Positions 46,444 through 57,999 of a stretch of 64,000 nt of DNA are shown here, one piece after another (the first letter of the stretch is position 1; each line of letters begins with the position of its first letter). Made by a program: the position numbers and the translations under genes. Source of the DNA: Quillaja saponaria (Eukaryota > Streptophyta > Magnoliopsida > Fabales > Quillajaceae); NCBI GenBank assembly GCA_029379385.1, contig CM055607.1, positions 18,538,001 through 18,602,000 on the forward strand. Reading direction: 5' to 3'. The notes below the pieces were generated by a model that was not told where the DNA came from, searched no databases, and saw only the letters and a program-made list of their open reading frames with translations.

Positions 46444-47351
46444 CTTAATTGCATTGCGCAGTGTTGGAAAATGTACAAGTCACTTCAATTTGCTATTTCT
46501 ATTCTCATTGAAAAGCATTAAACTAACTGTCGCTCGCTACTGAAAGCATTCTACTTTAATTACCACCAGCAAACAATTATATATAAAATCAAATCCAATG
46601 CCTATATTTTTCCACCCTAGACTCCTTGGCCCTTTAGAAAATTACCTGCAGCTAGCAGACAACTATTTTGACCAACCCCATCACCCAACCCAGACTCATA
46701 GGGACCATCGAACTAATCAATTGGATATGTATGGGATCTTTCTATCAATCTCGATAGTGCATACTCTTTCTATTAAACAATCCAAATGACCAATTAACAA
46801 ATTAACGAATTCAATTAGATGAGTGTGTGTTCGTGCGTGTAGAATTTGCTCCATACATATAATAATTACTTTCAATTAAGGTGATGATTTATGTTTTTAT
46901 GTTTGGTATTGGAATCGCAATGTGCAAAGAGTTTTATATATCGAGCTATTATTATAAGAATATAGATTGTTTGATTGAACTATTCTGAACATCCAAAGTT
47001 CCTTATTTTATAAACGATTAAGATTTTCATTTTATGGGCATGTGTGCGTTTATTAAGACATCACATTTTCAATCTCTTTAAAAAAAACTTTAGCATGTCA
47101 AGTGCGACAATTAATAGTTTATCGGAATATTTTTCATGTCAAAATAATTATGTCTATGCCTTTCTAAAATTTACAAAGATCACTGGGAAGTTTGGAATAA
47201 TTCTACATTGCATTTCTCACATTAGATGATCAAAATAAGTTTACAATATAATTCCACGTTTATACATTATTGATTACTGAAATGACTAAACTTCATTAAG
47301 TGCTACGTGACAAGTTGACAATTAGAACACGTTTAGGCACGTGCTGTATGC

Positions 47352-47891
47352 TTAGAAGTCACGTGACTTACTATTGAAATGCATCTTGGCTGAATTAGTA
47401 GACTTAACAGAAAAAACCCCATTCCAGATCTCAGTGAAAGCTCTAACTATAATCCCATGGTGATATGGAGAATTAAGCTGAAGAAAACAATTGAGAAGAT
47501 CTCGAAGATCATCCTTACAGTAAATTTGATTCTCCAAAATCATCTGAAGCATTGAATGCCTGAAATCCAAGTAAGGGTCGTCAGAATCTTTCTCCACGGC
47601 CACACTTTCACAGCCAATTCTGCCAAAACCATTGACTATCCCTGAGGTCTCCGTGTAGGGAGAGAATGTTGTTGTTGTGTCGGTGGCGTTGAAGGTGGTT
47701 GCAGTGTCATCTTTGTCCCATGAGCTTGAAGAAGAACAGTTGTAGTAGTTTTTGTGTTTTTGGTATGTATTGGAACTTTTGGGTTTTGGGTGTGGCTGGT
47801 ATATTTCAGAGAGTTTTGGTTTTCTGCAGCTGCCACAACCTAAGGCCACTGTCACTGTGTTTAACAAGACCTTCTTTCTAGATTTAGACAT
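47352..47891 (-). CDS. OFP6: OVATE family protein, OFP6-like transcriptional repressor
   Basis: 179 residues, a single exon on the minus strand. Basic N-terminus MSKSRKKVLLNTVTVALGCG with a following Cys-x-Lys-Pro-Lys-Leu motif (SCRKPKLSEIYQPHPKPK), as in OFP6/7/8. The middle is Ser/Thr-rich. The OVATE domain lies at about residues 96-156: SVAVEKDSDDPYLDFRHSML, ILENQIYCKDDLRDLLNCFL, and SPYHHGIIVRAFTEIW. Role inferred from family: plant-specific repressor interacting with homeodomain or TRM proteins in organ shape and wall formation. A TATA-like AATATAAAG lies about 145 bp upstream. It converges with the other OFP gene (32342-33085, +), about 14 kb apart and intervening retroelement debris between them. 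Family call firm; OFP6 label likely from the N-terminus and synteny. Confidence 0.94.
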   Translation of the reverse strand: MSKSRKKVLLNTVTVALGCGSCRKPKLSEIYQPHPKPKSSNTYQKHKNYYNCSSSSSWDKDDTATTFNATDTTTTFSPYTETSGIVNGFGRIGCESVAVEKDSDDPYLDFRHSMLQMILENQIYCKDDLRDLLNCFLQLNSPYHHGIIVRAFTEIWNGVFSVKSTNSAKMHFNSKSRDF

Positions 47892-48035
47892 TGCTTCTCT
47901 CTGTATGTCTGTGTGTGCAAGAAAAGAAGAGAAAAAAGTAGGGAAGAAAGAAAGGGATGACTGCGTTTGTGAAGAGTACCTGAGCTTGAGGATGAAAATG
48001 AAGGCTTTATTATGGAGCTGGGGAGGCTTCTCTTT

Positions 48036-48044
48036 CTTTATATT
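48036..48044 (-). promoter_or_regulatory. Probable TATA box of the OFP6-like gene
   Basis: AATATAAAG on the minus strand, about 145 bp upstream of the ATG, followed by a CT/GA-rich leader. Confidence 0.5.
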
Positions 48045-48909
48045 AATTCTGCATGTGAGTAAGGGAGGGTCTCTTAAGATGCTATCATAACCTGTCTGTT
48101 AGGCATTAGTCACGGACTAAGTGACATTGACCATAGATTTTGATAACAATTAAAATAATTAAATATTTTAAACATTTTGGCCGTATAGGATCACATAAGT
48201 ACGAGAGTCAGAGTCAGGCTCTTCTTTCCCAGGAATTTATATAATCACAAATCACAAGTGGGTGCTTTGGCATGTTGTAAGAGTAGAGTAAGAGATAAAA
48301 TTGAAAAAAATAAAATAAAAAAATTCAGTGCTTGAGTAATGACTAGATATATAATTAATATGAATTAAATACGAGATTTGAAAGATCCAAATAGAAACTG
48401 ACATGACAGTAAGAATGAGAATTGGGATGGAGAAAATAATATGAGCCTGATCACCACTTGATTGGTACCCATGGATCAGAATTTTGGTATTAATATATAT
48501 AACATGGTATATTTTTCTGCAGAACCAAAAAAATGCTTAATATTCTCCAAAAATGGTTAAATTAATTTATAATTAGAATAGGTGCAACAGAAAGTTGATC
48601 ATGAGCTAGATCCAACAAGAAGACAAAAACCTAAACGTTTACCTAGAAATTAATTATAACAGTAATATCACAGATTGAATGATTTTATATAATCGATTCA
48701 TGAAATATACAATGAATCAATACTATTTACATGAGCCAGAATTTTTGTTTTACTGCACAAATCTTCAGTTTTAATTATATTAGTAATTGTAAATGTTGCA
48801 TATGTTGCTTCTTTCACTTGTAATGAATTAAGTTCTTGTCTGTGTTCGTATGTGTGTCCATTACATACAATTACAAATACTTTACCAAAAGTATGACTTT
48901 ATAAAGGAT

Positions 48910-49040
48910 GTTGCCTAGCACAATTTTTGATTTATACCGTGGGTGTATCCCAACTTGGGGATATTACCTAACACGGTTTTTATTTATACCGCGGGTGTAT
49001 CTCGGCTTGGGGTATGTTACCTTGCACGGTTTTGTGTGTG
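48910..49040. repeat. ~54-bp tandem repeat (two and a half units)
   Basis: Units at 48910-48963, 48964-49016 and a partial third from 49017 share TTxCCTxxCACxxTTTTT, TTTATACCGxGGGTGTATC and CTTGGGG. They diverge by roughly one base in six. Just left of Gypsy gag debris, so possibly part of an LTR. Confidence 0.7.
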
Positions 49041-49264
49041 CAACATTTTTTAGAAGATTACCCTGTAATAATTATTATGGCTGAATAGCCTGATTTCTAC
49101 ATAAAACTTGTTAGGTTTATATGTGTGCAGTAAATGTGCAATTTTATTGAAGTAGATAAAAAATTAGATATAACTAGCATAAAATTTGTTACTCTTGTTT
49201 GAGTTTACCATTCACTGTGTATTGAGTAGTTAAGTTGATGACTTGGCTTATCTTATCTTCTTCG

Positions 49265-49440
49265 TTCAGGCCCATACCTTTCATCCTAACATCGAGGTGG
49301 TGTTGCCTCTTGCAAATATTCCTTGAGATATCCCTTTTTGATCAAATTCTCAATTTCATTCTTCAAGTAAAGAAAATTATTTGTGTATGCCTGAGGCTTC
49401 TGTAAAATGCATAATACTTGTTTAGGTCCTTGGTAAATGT
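49265..49440 (-). pseudogene. Gypsy gag C-terminal fragment
   Basis: The minus strand reads AYTNNFLYLKNEIENLIKKG followed by YLKEYLQEA. This is the conserved end of Tat/Ogre-type gag, where the zinc-knuckle region normally gives DC...LKxEIExLIxxGYLxEF. Broken by the start of the Athila-like element at 49457, so it appears to be the older host of that insertion. Confidence 0.65.
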
Positions 49441-49456
49441 CTTTCCTTTATCCTGG

Positions 49457-50821
49457 TGACACAAATTTTGTAACATAAGCGCATGTATAATTAACAAGTA
49501 ATATAGAGTAAAGTAAAGTGTTGATCCTATGAGGAATTGTAACTAACATATAGCTAAGTACTAAAATTAACACAATCCTAATTTTATTCATACAACCAAA
49601 TGAAAGATGCAAATTCTAACAAAAAATTAAACCTAACTAATAACAAATTAAACTAGAGAATTCAATAGATAAAAGCCTAGAATTATAATTTTCTTCAACA
49701 CTTCATTTGACTTATTATTATCTTATCTTGCTTAGTTATTGCAACGAATTATTAACCTAGGGTTCTAATTCAATTATAAGGATATTCCTATGTCTTATAA
49801 TAATATTTCCCTTAATTAATTCACTATATTCCTATGTTGAATTAGACTAAGAAAAACTCATGAAAATTAGACCTAAATGAGCTACACAAGGCATATAGGT
49901 ATATTTCTATCCCATATACAAATCAATTTCAACAATCATGTGTATGAATTCAATTAAGTGATATTTCATTCAAGGCTAAACCTAAATTCCTTTTCGAAGC
50001 TCCTTTGGGTTTCCACATCAATCTAATTGTTAGCTAATCAACTAGAAGCATGAATTAAATGAAATAAAAAATCATATACTAAATCCTAAGCAATCCATAA
50101 ATAATAAAAACCATCAAGCTACATGTTGAGTTCAATTGTAATACTAGAGAATAAATTAGTTCATGCTACTTAGTGTACACATAAACTCAAATAAGTTCAC
50201 CATCAAAGTAAATATAGGAAAACTAAAAGAAAGGGAGGAACAAAAGAAAAACTTGAAGGTTGTCAATCTTCAGTTAATACTCATCCAAACTCCTCTTGCC
50301 TTCTTGCACCCTTAATGGCTTCCTTTTTCTCCAGAAAAGCTTAGTTTTATCGTGTTTTTTAAATCCCCAAGCTAATACCTTTCAAATAGGCTTTCGAACC
50401 ATAAATTTGAGTCCAATTCGGCTATTTACTGAGCCAGCACCACAACCTCATCTTCCCAGTGTTGTGGTGTTGAAAATTGATGAGTTGGGTAAAGTTAAAG
50501 CCTTCAACAATGCGACACCAGCCTTGTTGTGTGGTTTTCCTGTCTTGCTTGTTTTGAACTATTTTGGCCTCCAAATTGACTTCCAATAGGAGTCATTCTT
50601 GCATTAGTCCTTCAAAACACACAACTAAGTCAATATAAGTTAAAACTCATATAAAACATCTAAATCCTAGCCTAAATTAAGTAGGATTCAACATCCTAAT
50701 AAAAAAAAGGACTCAACTATGAATTCACTTAAAATTAAGCAAAAACCAACCAAATCTCTAAAACATAGCTAAAATAATTAGTCAAAAGGATATAAAATAA
50801 GTCTATTTCCAAGACTTATCA
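49457..50821 (-). repeat. 3' LTR of the Athila-like element
   Basis: 1365 bp, reading TGACACAAATTTTG at its left and ending GACTTATCA at 50821. The left half matches 54883-55745. It contains CAGCACCACAACC and GTTGTGGTGTTG words near 50437-50475. Confidence 0.8.
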
Positions 50822-52719
50822 CACCTTCAAACTTACAGTTTTGCAAGTCCTAGAGAACAAAAAAAAATAAAAAAAAAATAAAAAACACAAACAAAACTAA
50901 TAGCCAAAGATGCATCACACTAACATAATGAAATCTTAACATGCTCTCAAAAGTTTCACATGAACTTAACTAAATGTCAACCATAAATATCATTCAAATT
51001 CATGATTCAATTTAAAAGAAAGCATGCAATTTAAATGGATTTCCTATCTGTGTGTAATAATCTTTTAACAAAGGAATGCATGCAATCTGGATAAGTTTAT
51101 GTCTAAGTAAAATCCCATTTAACATTCAAACCTACAATTGTGTTTTTCAACTCTTTCTCCATTAATGTAGACTCCACTAAGTCAAGGATAAATAGATTTT
51201 TATAAGCTTGTAATGTAGGCTAGGGTAACGATATGAATAAGGAATTTTATAGGGCTCAAAACCCCAAAAACTTGGATCACACTAAAACCTTGAAGAGCTT
51301 TCTCATAACTCTCAAAATCCCTCATATTTGGCTTTTTCTTTTCACCACTTTCATATATATTTTTTTCTTTCTAATTTTCTCTTTCATTTTCTTTTGACCA
51401 ACTTCTCGTCACACCCCAAACTTATTTCCTTTTCTTTTTTTATGAATATAAGGATGATGAAGAGGCGTGCACACACACACACACATATATTTCAAAAATT
51501 CTAACATTTTTTCTTTTTCTTATAACACAGCTCAATATATTCATAGAATAATAAATGGTCTCTAAATAGGCATCACAATCCTGAGAAAAAGATCAAGGTG
51601 TATAAAAGTGTTGGAAATCATATCCTACAATGCTACAAACTAAAAAATTTATATGAATGTTAAGGAACACATGAAAACTAAAATATTATCATAGGATGAG
51701 GGATTTCATCATGAAATTATACTAACATCTTTGCTCAGTAAACAACCTAAAACAACTAAACATCAAACATGAAATACAAACAAAAAATTTCATACATTAA
51801 ACACCCCCAAACTTAAGATGAACATTGTCCTTAATGTTAAAATATTAAAATGAATAAGGATAGAAAGACTCCTTGGTATTAAAGCAAGGTGTAAAGATCA
51901 CAATTCCTTATCCTTGATGTATTGGACGTGTCCAAGCTTGATAGGGGGTTATTTAGAGTAAAAAGAAAAAAAAAAGGGCTGCATGTGCAATGGAGGGCGC
52001 AATGGCACCATGGCCTTTATTTAGTGGTCATAGGCTGGCACTGTGGTACTAGCCATGTCGATTGGGGGTAATTTCAGAGATGCGGCACTATTTTTTGGGC
52101 ACCAGGATACCCAACATACTGTTTTTTGCTGTCTTTAACCATGTCGATTGTATTTTAATGCTTGGCTATTATACTTACAAGAAAATCATGAAAATTTGAA
52201 TTTAAAAAAAAAAAAAAAACTCTAAACATAAATAAAAATTGAAAACAAAAGTGCAAAGCTAAAGAACTTAGGTTGCCTCCCAAGTAGCATTTGATTTATA
52301 GTTGTTGGCTTGACTGTTGCATGCTTAACCCCTTTTGGATTTAGCAATGGAGGCCTTAGGATTATAGACTTCCTTAGAGTTCATAAACCCATTCCTTGTC
52401 CTCTTGTACTTTAGCCGCAAGCTTGCATCGGCCATGGCATGATCTCCATTAGGACTTCCCTTCAAGAGGTTTGACTTCCCTAATATTCAATCCCATCACT
52501 TGAAAATCTCCTTCTTGATTAAGCTTGTAGTCTTCAAGAGTTGTGGCTAGGTAATTGAACAGTGCTTTAAAGATAAGGATGTATCAAGAGGACTACTCAA
52601 CTCTTGAACTCTTTCATTTGTTGCTCCATGTACCACCTTCAATTGCATAGCATTCATTGGATTTGAAAGGAAATGTAATAACCTTGAAGATGTTGAACTT
52701 CAGTTCTTGGTCTTGAACT
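50822..52719 (-). other. Non-coding 3' part of the Athila-like element
   Basis: Carries (AC)n at 51469-51484, Pu/Py-rich tracts and a cluster of GGCACCATGG-like words at 51985-52110. The words CCCCCAAACTTAAGATGAA (51806-51824 area) and GGTTGCCTCCCAAG (about 52272) recur in similar form in the second element (61617). Position corresponds to where pol would be. Confidence 0.6.
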
Positions 52720-53070
52720 CTCATAATAAATTCTCCTTTTTGCATATCAATGAGAGTTCTGCTGGTGACTAAAAGTCTCCCCAAAAATAATGGGAATTTC
52801 TTTGTCTTCCTCCATGTGAAGGATGAGAAAGTCAGCTGGGAATATAAGCTTATCTACCTTGACTAGGACATCTTCAATGGTTTCCCCTTGGATAAGTTTG
52901 AGACCAGTCCGCAAGTTGCAAGCTCACCTTTGTTAGCTTAATCTTACCCTTCTTTAGGCCAAGATTTTGAAATATAGAGAACGACATTAAGTTGATGCTT
53001 GCTCTAAAATCACATAAAGCTTTACCACTAAAGCCAGTGCCAATGGAAATTGGAATGTTCAAATTGCCTG
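52720..53070 (-). pseudogene. Athila-like aspartic protease remnant
   Basis: Reads MNIPISIGTGFSGKALCDFR, then ASINLMSFSIFQNLGL, and in another frame ETIEDVLVKVDKLIFPADFL then EEDKEIPIIFGETF. The active-site triad normally D-L/V-G-A-S appears as D-F-R-A-S, so the Gly is lost. No polymerase follows. Confidence 0.83.
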
Positions 53071-53329
53071 GATCTTTAAGCTTTGGCGAAGTTTCTTTTA
53101 GAAGATGTCACTACACTCTTCTATCAAGGCAACCATCTTGTGATCCTCTATTTTCCATTTTATGGACAAGATGTCCTTCATAAACTTGACGTAGGTAAGC
53201 ATTTTTTCTCCAGCTTCAAAAAAGGAATGTTGGTGTTAAGCTTCTTGAATACTTCTATAAATTTCTTAAATTGTACGTCAAGTTTCGGGTTTTGGAAGTG
53301 TTGAGGAAAAGGTAGAGGTTTGTAGGTAG

Positions 53330-54840
53330 AAGTGTTTTCCTTGTGAGCTTGAATCTTTTTCTTGTCATTTATAATTTGCTTCTCATCTTGCTTGTTTGGA
53401 GTTTCAGCTTGTTTAGGAGGTTCTTCTATCTTTTTTACCTTTCCTTAAAGTGATAGCCTTGCAATGTTTCATGTTTAAATCCTCCTTCTCGGATTTGGCT
53501 CGGTATTACTAAGTAGAGCACGGCTTCTAAGAGAATTGGCTAGCTAGCCTATTTGAGTCCCAAGGGTCCTAATTGATGCAACTTGGCTTTGGATGATGAA
53601 ATCCGTCTTGGACATGTATTGCATAAACAAATTTTCAATAGATGGCGTCTTGTCAAATGTAGGAATTTTAGCTTGTGATTGAAATCCATGCAGATAAAAA
53701 GGCTTTGCTTCATTGGATTGACCTTGATTGCGCTAAGAAAAATTGGGGTAGTTTCTCCAGCTCGAATGATAGTTGTTGGAGTAAAGGTTACCTTGTTGCC
53801 TATTGTAGTTACCCTAAAAATTTGCTGCTTCAAGATTATTTAGGCAAAGGCTACTAGCATGTCCATCCCCACAAACCTCACAAGCTATGACTTGGCTTCT
53901 ATTTGGTTGAACTCCAAGGATATCAATTTTCTCGAATAAGACAACCACACTAATGGCATCCAACTCATGAACTCCTGCTACTCTTCGAGTTTCCAACCTT
54001 TCAGAAGGCCATTGATAATTGTTGGGTGCTATCTCCTTCAATAATTTGAATGCTTCATCAATGACTTTACCACTAATGCTGCTCTAATTGCCTGCATCAA
54101 TTGTTGTCTTTGTTTGGCTTACCAAACCGTTATAGAAGGTTTGAACTTGTAGCTGATTCATTTCAACATGGTGGGGGCATCTTCTAAGCAGCTAAGCTTC
54201 ATAAAGAGAGTGCAAGTCAAGTTGCATGAATGAAGTGATGTCATTCCGCAACTTGGCTGTCTTAGCCAGGTGGAAAGAATTTGGCTAAGAATTTTTGGGA
54301 CAAGCTTTCCCACATTGTAATGGAAATAGGTGGGAGTGCTGTCAGCCGGCAATTTGCCTTATCTTAGAGTGAGAAGGGAAAGAGGCACAACCTTAGTGCA
54401 TCTTCTGAAACTTTGTTGAGCTCGAACGTGTTGCAGAGCTTTAAAAGGCTGAAATATGGGAGTTTGAATCGTCATCTGGAAATCCAGCAAACTGTACCAT
54501 TTGCTAAATCATTTAGATCTGACTGGGCTTTATTTCAAAGTTGTTGGCTTAGATCACGAGCCTTTGAATGCTTGAATGGAGGCCTTACACATGAAGGACT
54601 GCATAGTCCCTACAAGGACTTTAGCTTTTGATCATTAGCCATTGCTAGGTCTTTGATTCGATACTTATGACTTTTCTTTCCTAAAGGTTCGATATGTCTT
54701 ATCGATTTCAGGATTGAAAGGAGCAATCTTCAAGCTTCAAGTTCATCGCATGCACAATCAAAAGTATTTGAAAAATGAACAAAAAATAAAAAAAAATAAA
54801 AATTTGAATTAAAACTAGAACTGGTTGGTATTAATATTAA
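53330..54840 (-). pseudogene. Athila-like gag remnant
   Basis: The minus strand (several frames) reads ALRLFPFSL at 54360-54400, then PPISITMWESLSQKFLAKFF, TAKLRNDITSFMQLDLHSL, LLRRCPHHVEMNQLQVQTFY, and the zinc-knuckle-like VIACEVCGDGHASSLCL (about 53860-53910). Then come NYNRQQGNLYSNNYHSSWRN and a Lys/Glu-rich linker to the protease. This is the characteristic Athila/Tat capsid order. Several stops and frameshifts make it inactive. Confidence 0.85.
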
Positions 54841-54882
54841 AAAAAATATTAGAATAACTCCTTGGCAACGATCCCAAAAACT

Positions 54883-55745
54883 TGACAAATTATGACACAA
54901 GCGCACATATTGTTAACAAGTAATATAGATTAAAGTAGAATGTCGATCCAACTAGGCATTGCAATTAATATTTAGCTAAGTCTTAACACAATCCTAATTT
55001 TTTTCAAATGATCAAATTAAGGTTGTAGACCTTAATAATAAACAAAACCTAACTAATAAAAAAATTAAACTAGTGAATTCAATGGATAAGGGACTAGAAT
55101 TATAGTTTCTCTCAACACTTTACTTGATTTATTATTATCTTATCATGCTTAGTTATGACAACAAATTATTAACCTAGGGTTCTAGTTCGATTATAAGCAT
55201 ATTCCTATATTTTATAATATTATTTTCTTTAATTAATTCACTATATTCCTATGTGAATTAGACTAAGAAAAATTTATTAAAATTAGACCTAAACGGGCTA
55301 CACATGGCATATAGGTATATTCCTATCCTATTTACAAATCAAATTCAACAATTATATGTATGAATTCAATCAAGTGCTATTTCATTCAAGGCTAAACATA
55401 AATTCATCTTCCAAGCTCCTTAGGTTTTCACATTAATCTAGTTGGTAGCTAATTAACTAGAAGCATTAAGCATAGAATAAAATAAAAAATCATACACCAA
55501 ACCCTAAGCAATCCAATAAATAAAAGTCATCAAGCTACATGTTGAGTTCAATTTTAATCATAGAGAATAAATTAGTTCATGCTACATAGTGCAAATAAGT
55601 TCACCTATCAATGTAAACACAAGAAAACTAAAAGAGAAGGAGGAATAAAAGAAAAACTTGAACGTTATCAATCTTCAATTAATACTCATCCAAGCTCCTC
55701 TTGCCTTCTTGCACCCTTGATGGCTTCTTTTTCCCAAAACTTAGT
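54883..55745 (-). repeat. 5' LTR of the Athila-like element, truncated
   Basis: Begins TGACAAATTATGACACAAGC and shares with the left LTR the words ATTATTAACCTAGGGTTCTA, GGCATATAGGTATATTxCTA and TCTTGCCTTCTTGCACCC. Similarity stops after ATGGCTTCTTTTTCCCAAAAC near 55745, where unrelated DNA begins. About 500 bp of its expected length is missing. Confidence 0.8.
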
Positions 55746-55749
55746 AACA

Positions 55750-56592
55750 AATTTTTACTTTTACAACTAGAACAAGATAAAATTTTAAATTTTACTTTCT
55801 TTCGTTTCCCTCAGGATTCTTGGTGACCAAGCAACGGAAAAAAAAAAAAGTAGTAAACACAACATAACATGACAGAAAATGAAGAAGAATGCATATAGAA
55901 ATAGATAGTGAAATAATTTCTCACCAATTTCAACTTAGAACTTCGTCTGCACGAGACCCAGTGGAGATCTTAAAGACTTTGTTGACATAGATGATAGGAC
56001 AAATCTATTTTTCCAATTTACAAGCAGAGAGTATAGAAACAAAACAAAATCAGAAGCTTAAAAGAAATAAAGAGATAAAGACAGAGAGACAAATCAGAAA
56101 CAAAAACGAAAACAAAATCCTAACCTATCACAAGCACCATTTTGAGGAGTTGGGGTGTGGGTTGCCTAGGGTTTATGATAAATCAGAGACGGAGAGAAAT
56201 GGCTGGGTATTTGCGAAGTTTGAAAGAGGTAAACAACTCTCCAAACTATAGAACAAAACGACACTTACTCTTTCTTATATGCTATAATTACAATCCTAAA
56301 AGCTATGGCCACAGTCGTATTATAAAAGAAATATTTTTTTTAATAAAAAATAAATAAAAATTAGATCAAGTTATATGCTATGGCCTTAACGTAGAAGAAA
56401 AGCAACAAATCTCTTTAATAATAATAATAATAAAGTAAATGGATTAACTTATGTGTTACGGCCACGCCGTAGTAGTAAATATTTAGGCCGTAGTAGATAT
56501 TAAAAAAAGTGGGAGAATTCTTTTCTTTTTATGCGTATTGGTTGCATCACATAAACTTGGTAGTAGCCTATATGTCATTTTCTTATATAGTG
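55750..56592. mobile_element. CACTA (En/Spm-like) transposon end fragment
   Basis: Its right end, TTTTCTTATATAGTG (56578-56592), reads CACTATATAAGAAAA on the minus strand, the terminal signature of CACTA transposons. Several subterminal motifs of the CTATGGCC/TACGGCC/GGCCGTAG type lie at about 56302, 56376, 56457 and 56484, as expected for CACTA ends. No transposase and no second end were found. It replaces the end of the Athila-like 5' LTR. The left limit is approximate. Confidence 0.55.
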
Positions 56593-56710
56593 TATGCCAT
56601 TGATTGCCATGTGTCACAACTAGATTGATTGGACATATTATGATATATCAAGGATCAATCCTCTAGCTTAGTTATTCATATTAGGTGTTTGTATGAACCT
56701 GATGCATGAG

Positions 56711-57999
56711 TGACACGAATTTTGTAAGGCAAGTGCACATTTCATTTGCAAGTAATATAGTAATAAGAAGGGATTGTTCCATACATAATTATACTACGAT
56801 AATGCTAAGTGCTAATATTGACGTGACTTAGTTTTATTGAAACTAATGGATTGGTGTTTGATAGGTTTCTTATACTAATCTAACAATTTTATAAACTTAT
56901 TAAACTAAACCTAGGTTTACAATATCCCTCACACTACTACCTATGTTTTCCTTACTTTTACTTAATTCACACAATGGCTTGAATTATTAACCTAGAGTTC
57001 TTACCCTATTATAAACATATTCCTATGTCTTATAATATTATATTTCCTTTAGTTATATCACTATACCCGAATTCACTTTTCCAAGCTAAATTAAGGGTTC
57101 TTAATCAATATAACTGGTGATCAAGTAATTAGAAGCATTAAGATCAAGAAAACTTAAATAACTGAAGATTAAGCATAAATTAATTTATATTGAAGGCCAC
57201 ATAGGCTACATGTTAGCGCAATTGTAACCCTAGAACATAACTACTCCATGCTAACTTAAGTAAACAAAAACATAAATGAAATAGCCATTACAAGTAAACT
57301 AGAAAATAAAAAGAAGAGAGTAGAAGACTAGAGTTGTCATGGCTCCGGATATTCATAATCTCCTTGATATCTCTTAACTCACTTACTCTATTGTGTTTCT
57401 TTACCCTTCGCCTTCACCTCTTTTTATAGGAATTTTTTTCCTAGTTTAAAACAACTATGAGTCTTAAGTGAACATGTACGGGCGACTCAGCTATCACATA
57501 CTTGGCTATGCAGGCGCCCAACTTTCTTACTTGCTAATGAAGTCGTCTTTTTAATGGCATTGGGACCTGTCTTCTTCTTGGAGATGCAGTGCCATCCTCA
57601 TTGACATACTTGTATAAAAATTGCCATCCTCGCTCCACGGCTTCTTCGTACACCCTGCTGGGGTGCTGAGCTTTCTTACTTGATGCACTTTGTCTTCTTG
57701 CTTATTTCTAGCTTCTTGGGCATTCGTGACTCTCATGTCTTTTCACACGACAGTGCAATCACTAAGTTTTCCTTCTTTGATATAGACTAGGACACTGCTC
57801 AAAATAATTTAAAACAAAATACATAAATATTTTAAACAAAACTATTCATAAATGATATAAGACACTCCTAACTCCAAAACAAACATGACTTGACTAAAAA
57901 TACCACTTTTAATTGAAATCTAACTCGAAACTGAGGGATTTGACATGATTTAAGATTCATAAGTGTAGTGCAATAACTCTATTTTTCATAGTTATTACA
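56711..57999 (-). repeat. 3' LTR of the second Athila-like element
   Basis: 1289 bp. It begins TGACACGAATTTTGTAAGGC and ends GTTATTACA. It shares with the other LTRs TTATTAACCTAGxGTTCT, ATATTCCTATGTCTTATAAT, and AAGCATTAAG. The partner 5' LTR is not in the window. Confidence 0.78.

Larger units (their letters stand above)
42221..47351. other. Intergenic DNA between the Copia remnant and the OFP6-like gene
   Basis: No protein gene is supported. It holds a tRNA/SINE-like scrap at 44695-44763 and a 43-bp tandem doubling at 46358-46443. A short acidic frame at 44228-44287 (EEDNERDDGSKDEDIGNEM) resembles the end of some protein, but I cannot name it. Confidence 0.45.
49457..55745 (-). mobile_element. 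Athila-like Gypsy element with gag and protease but no polymerase
   Basis: Minus-strand element. 5' LTR at 54883-55745 (truncated), primer-site region at 54855-54882 reading AGTTTTTGGGATCGTTGCCA on the minus strand (the usual Athila form is TTTTTGGCGCCGTTGCC), gag, protease, then about 1.4 kb of non-coding DNA, a polypurine-like AAGTTTGAAGG, and the 3' LTR at 49457-50821. No reverse transcriptase, RNase H or integrase is present, so it was either non-autonomous or internally deleted. The LTRs differ at roughly one base in seven over the shared part, so the insertion is old. Confidence 0.82.

Noticed and set aside
47636..48090. Open frames across the OFP6-like gene on either strand
   Set aside because: Shadows of, or upstream leader to, the OFP6-like gene; the OVATE domain fixes the real frame.
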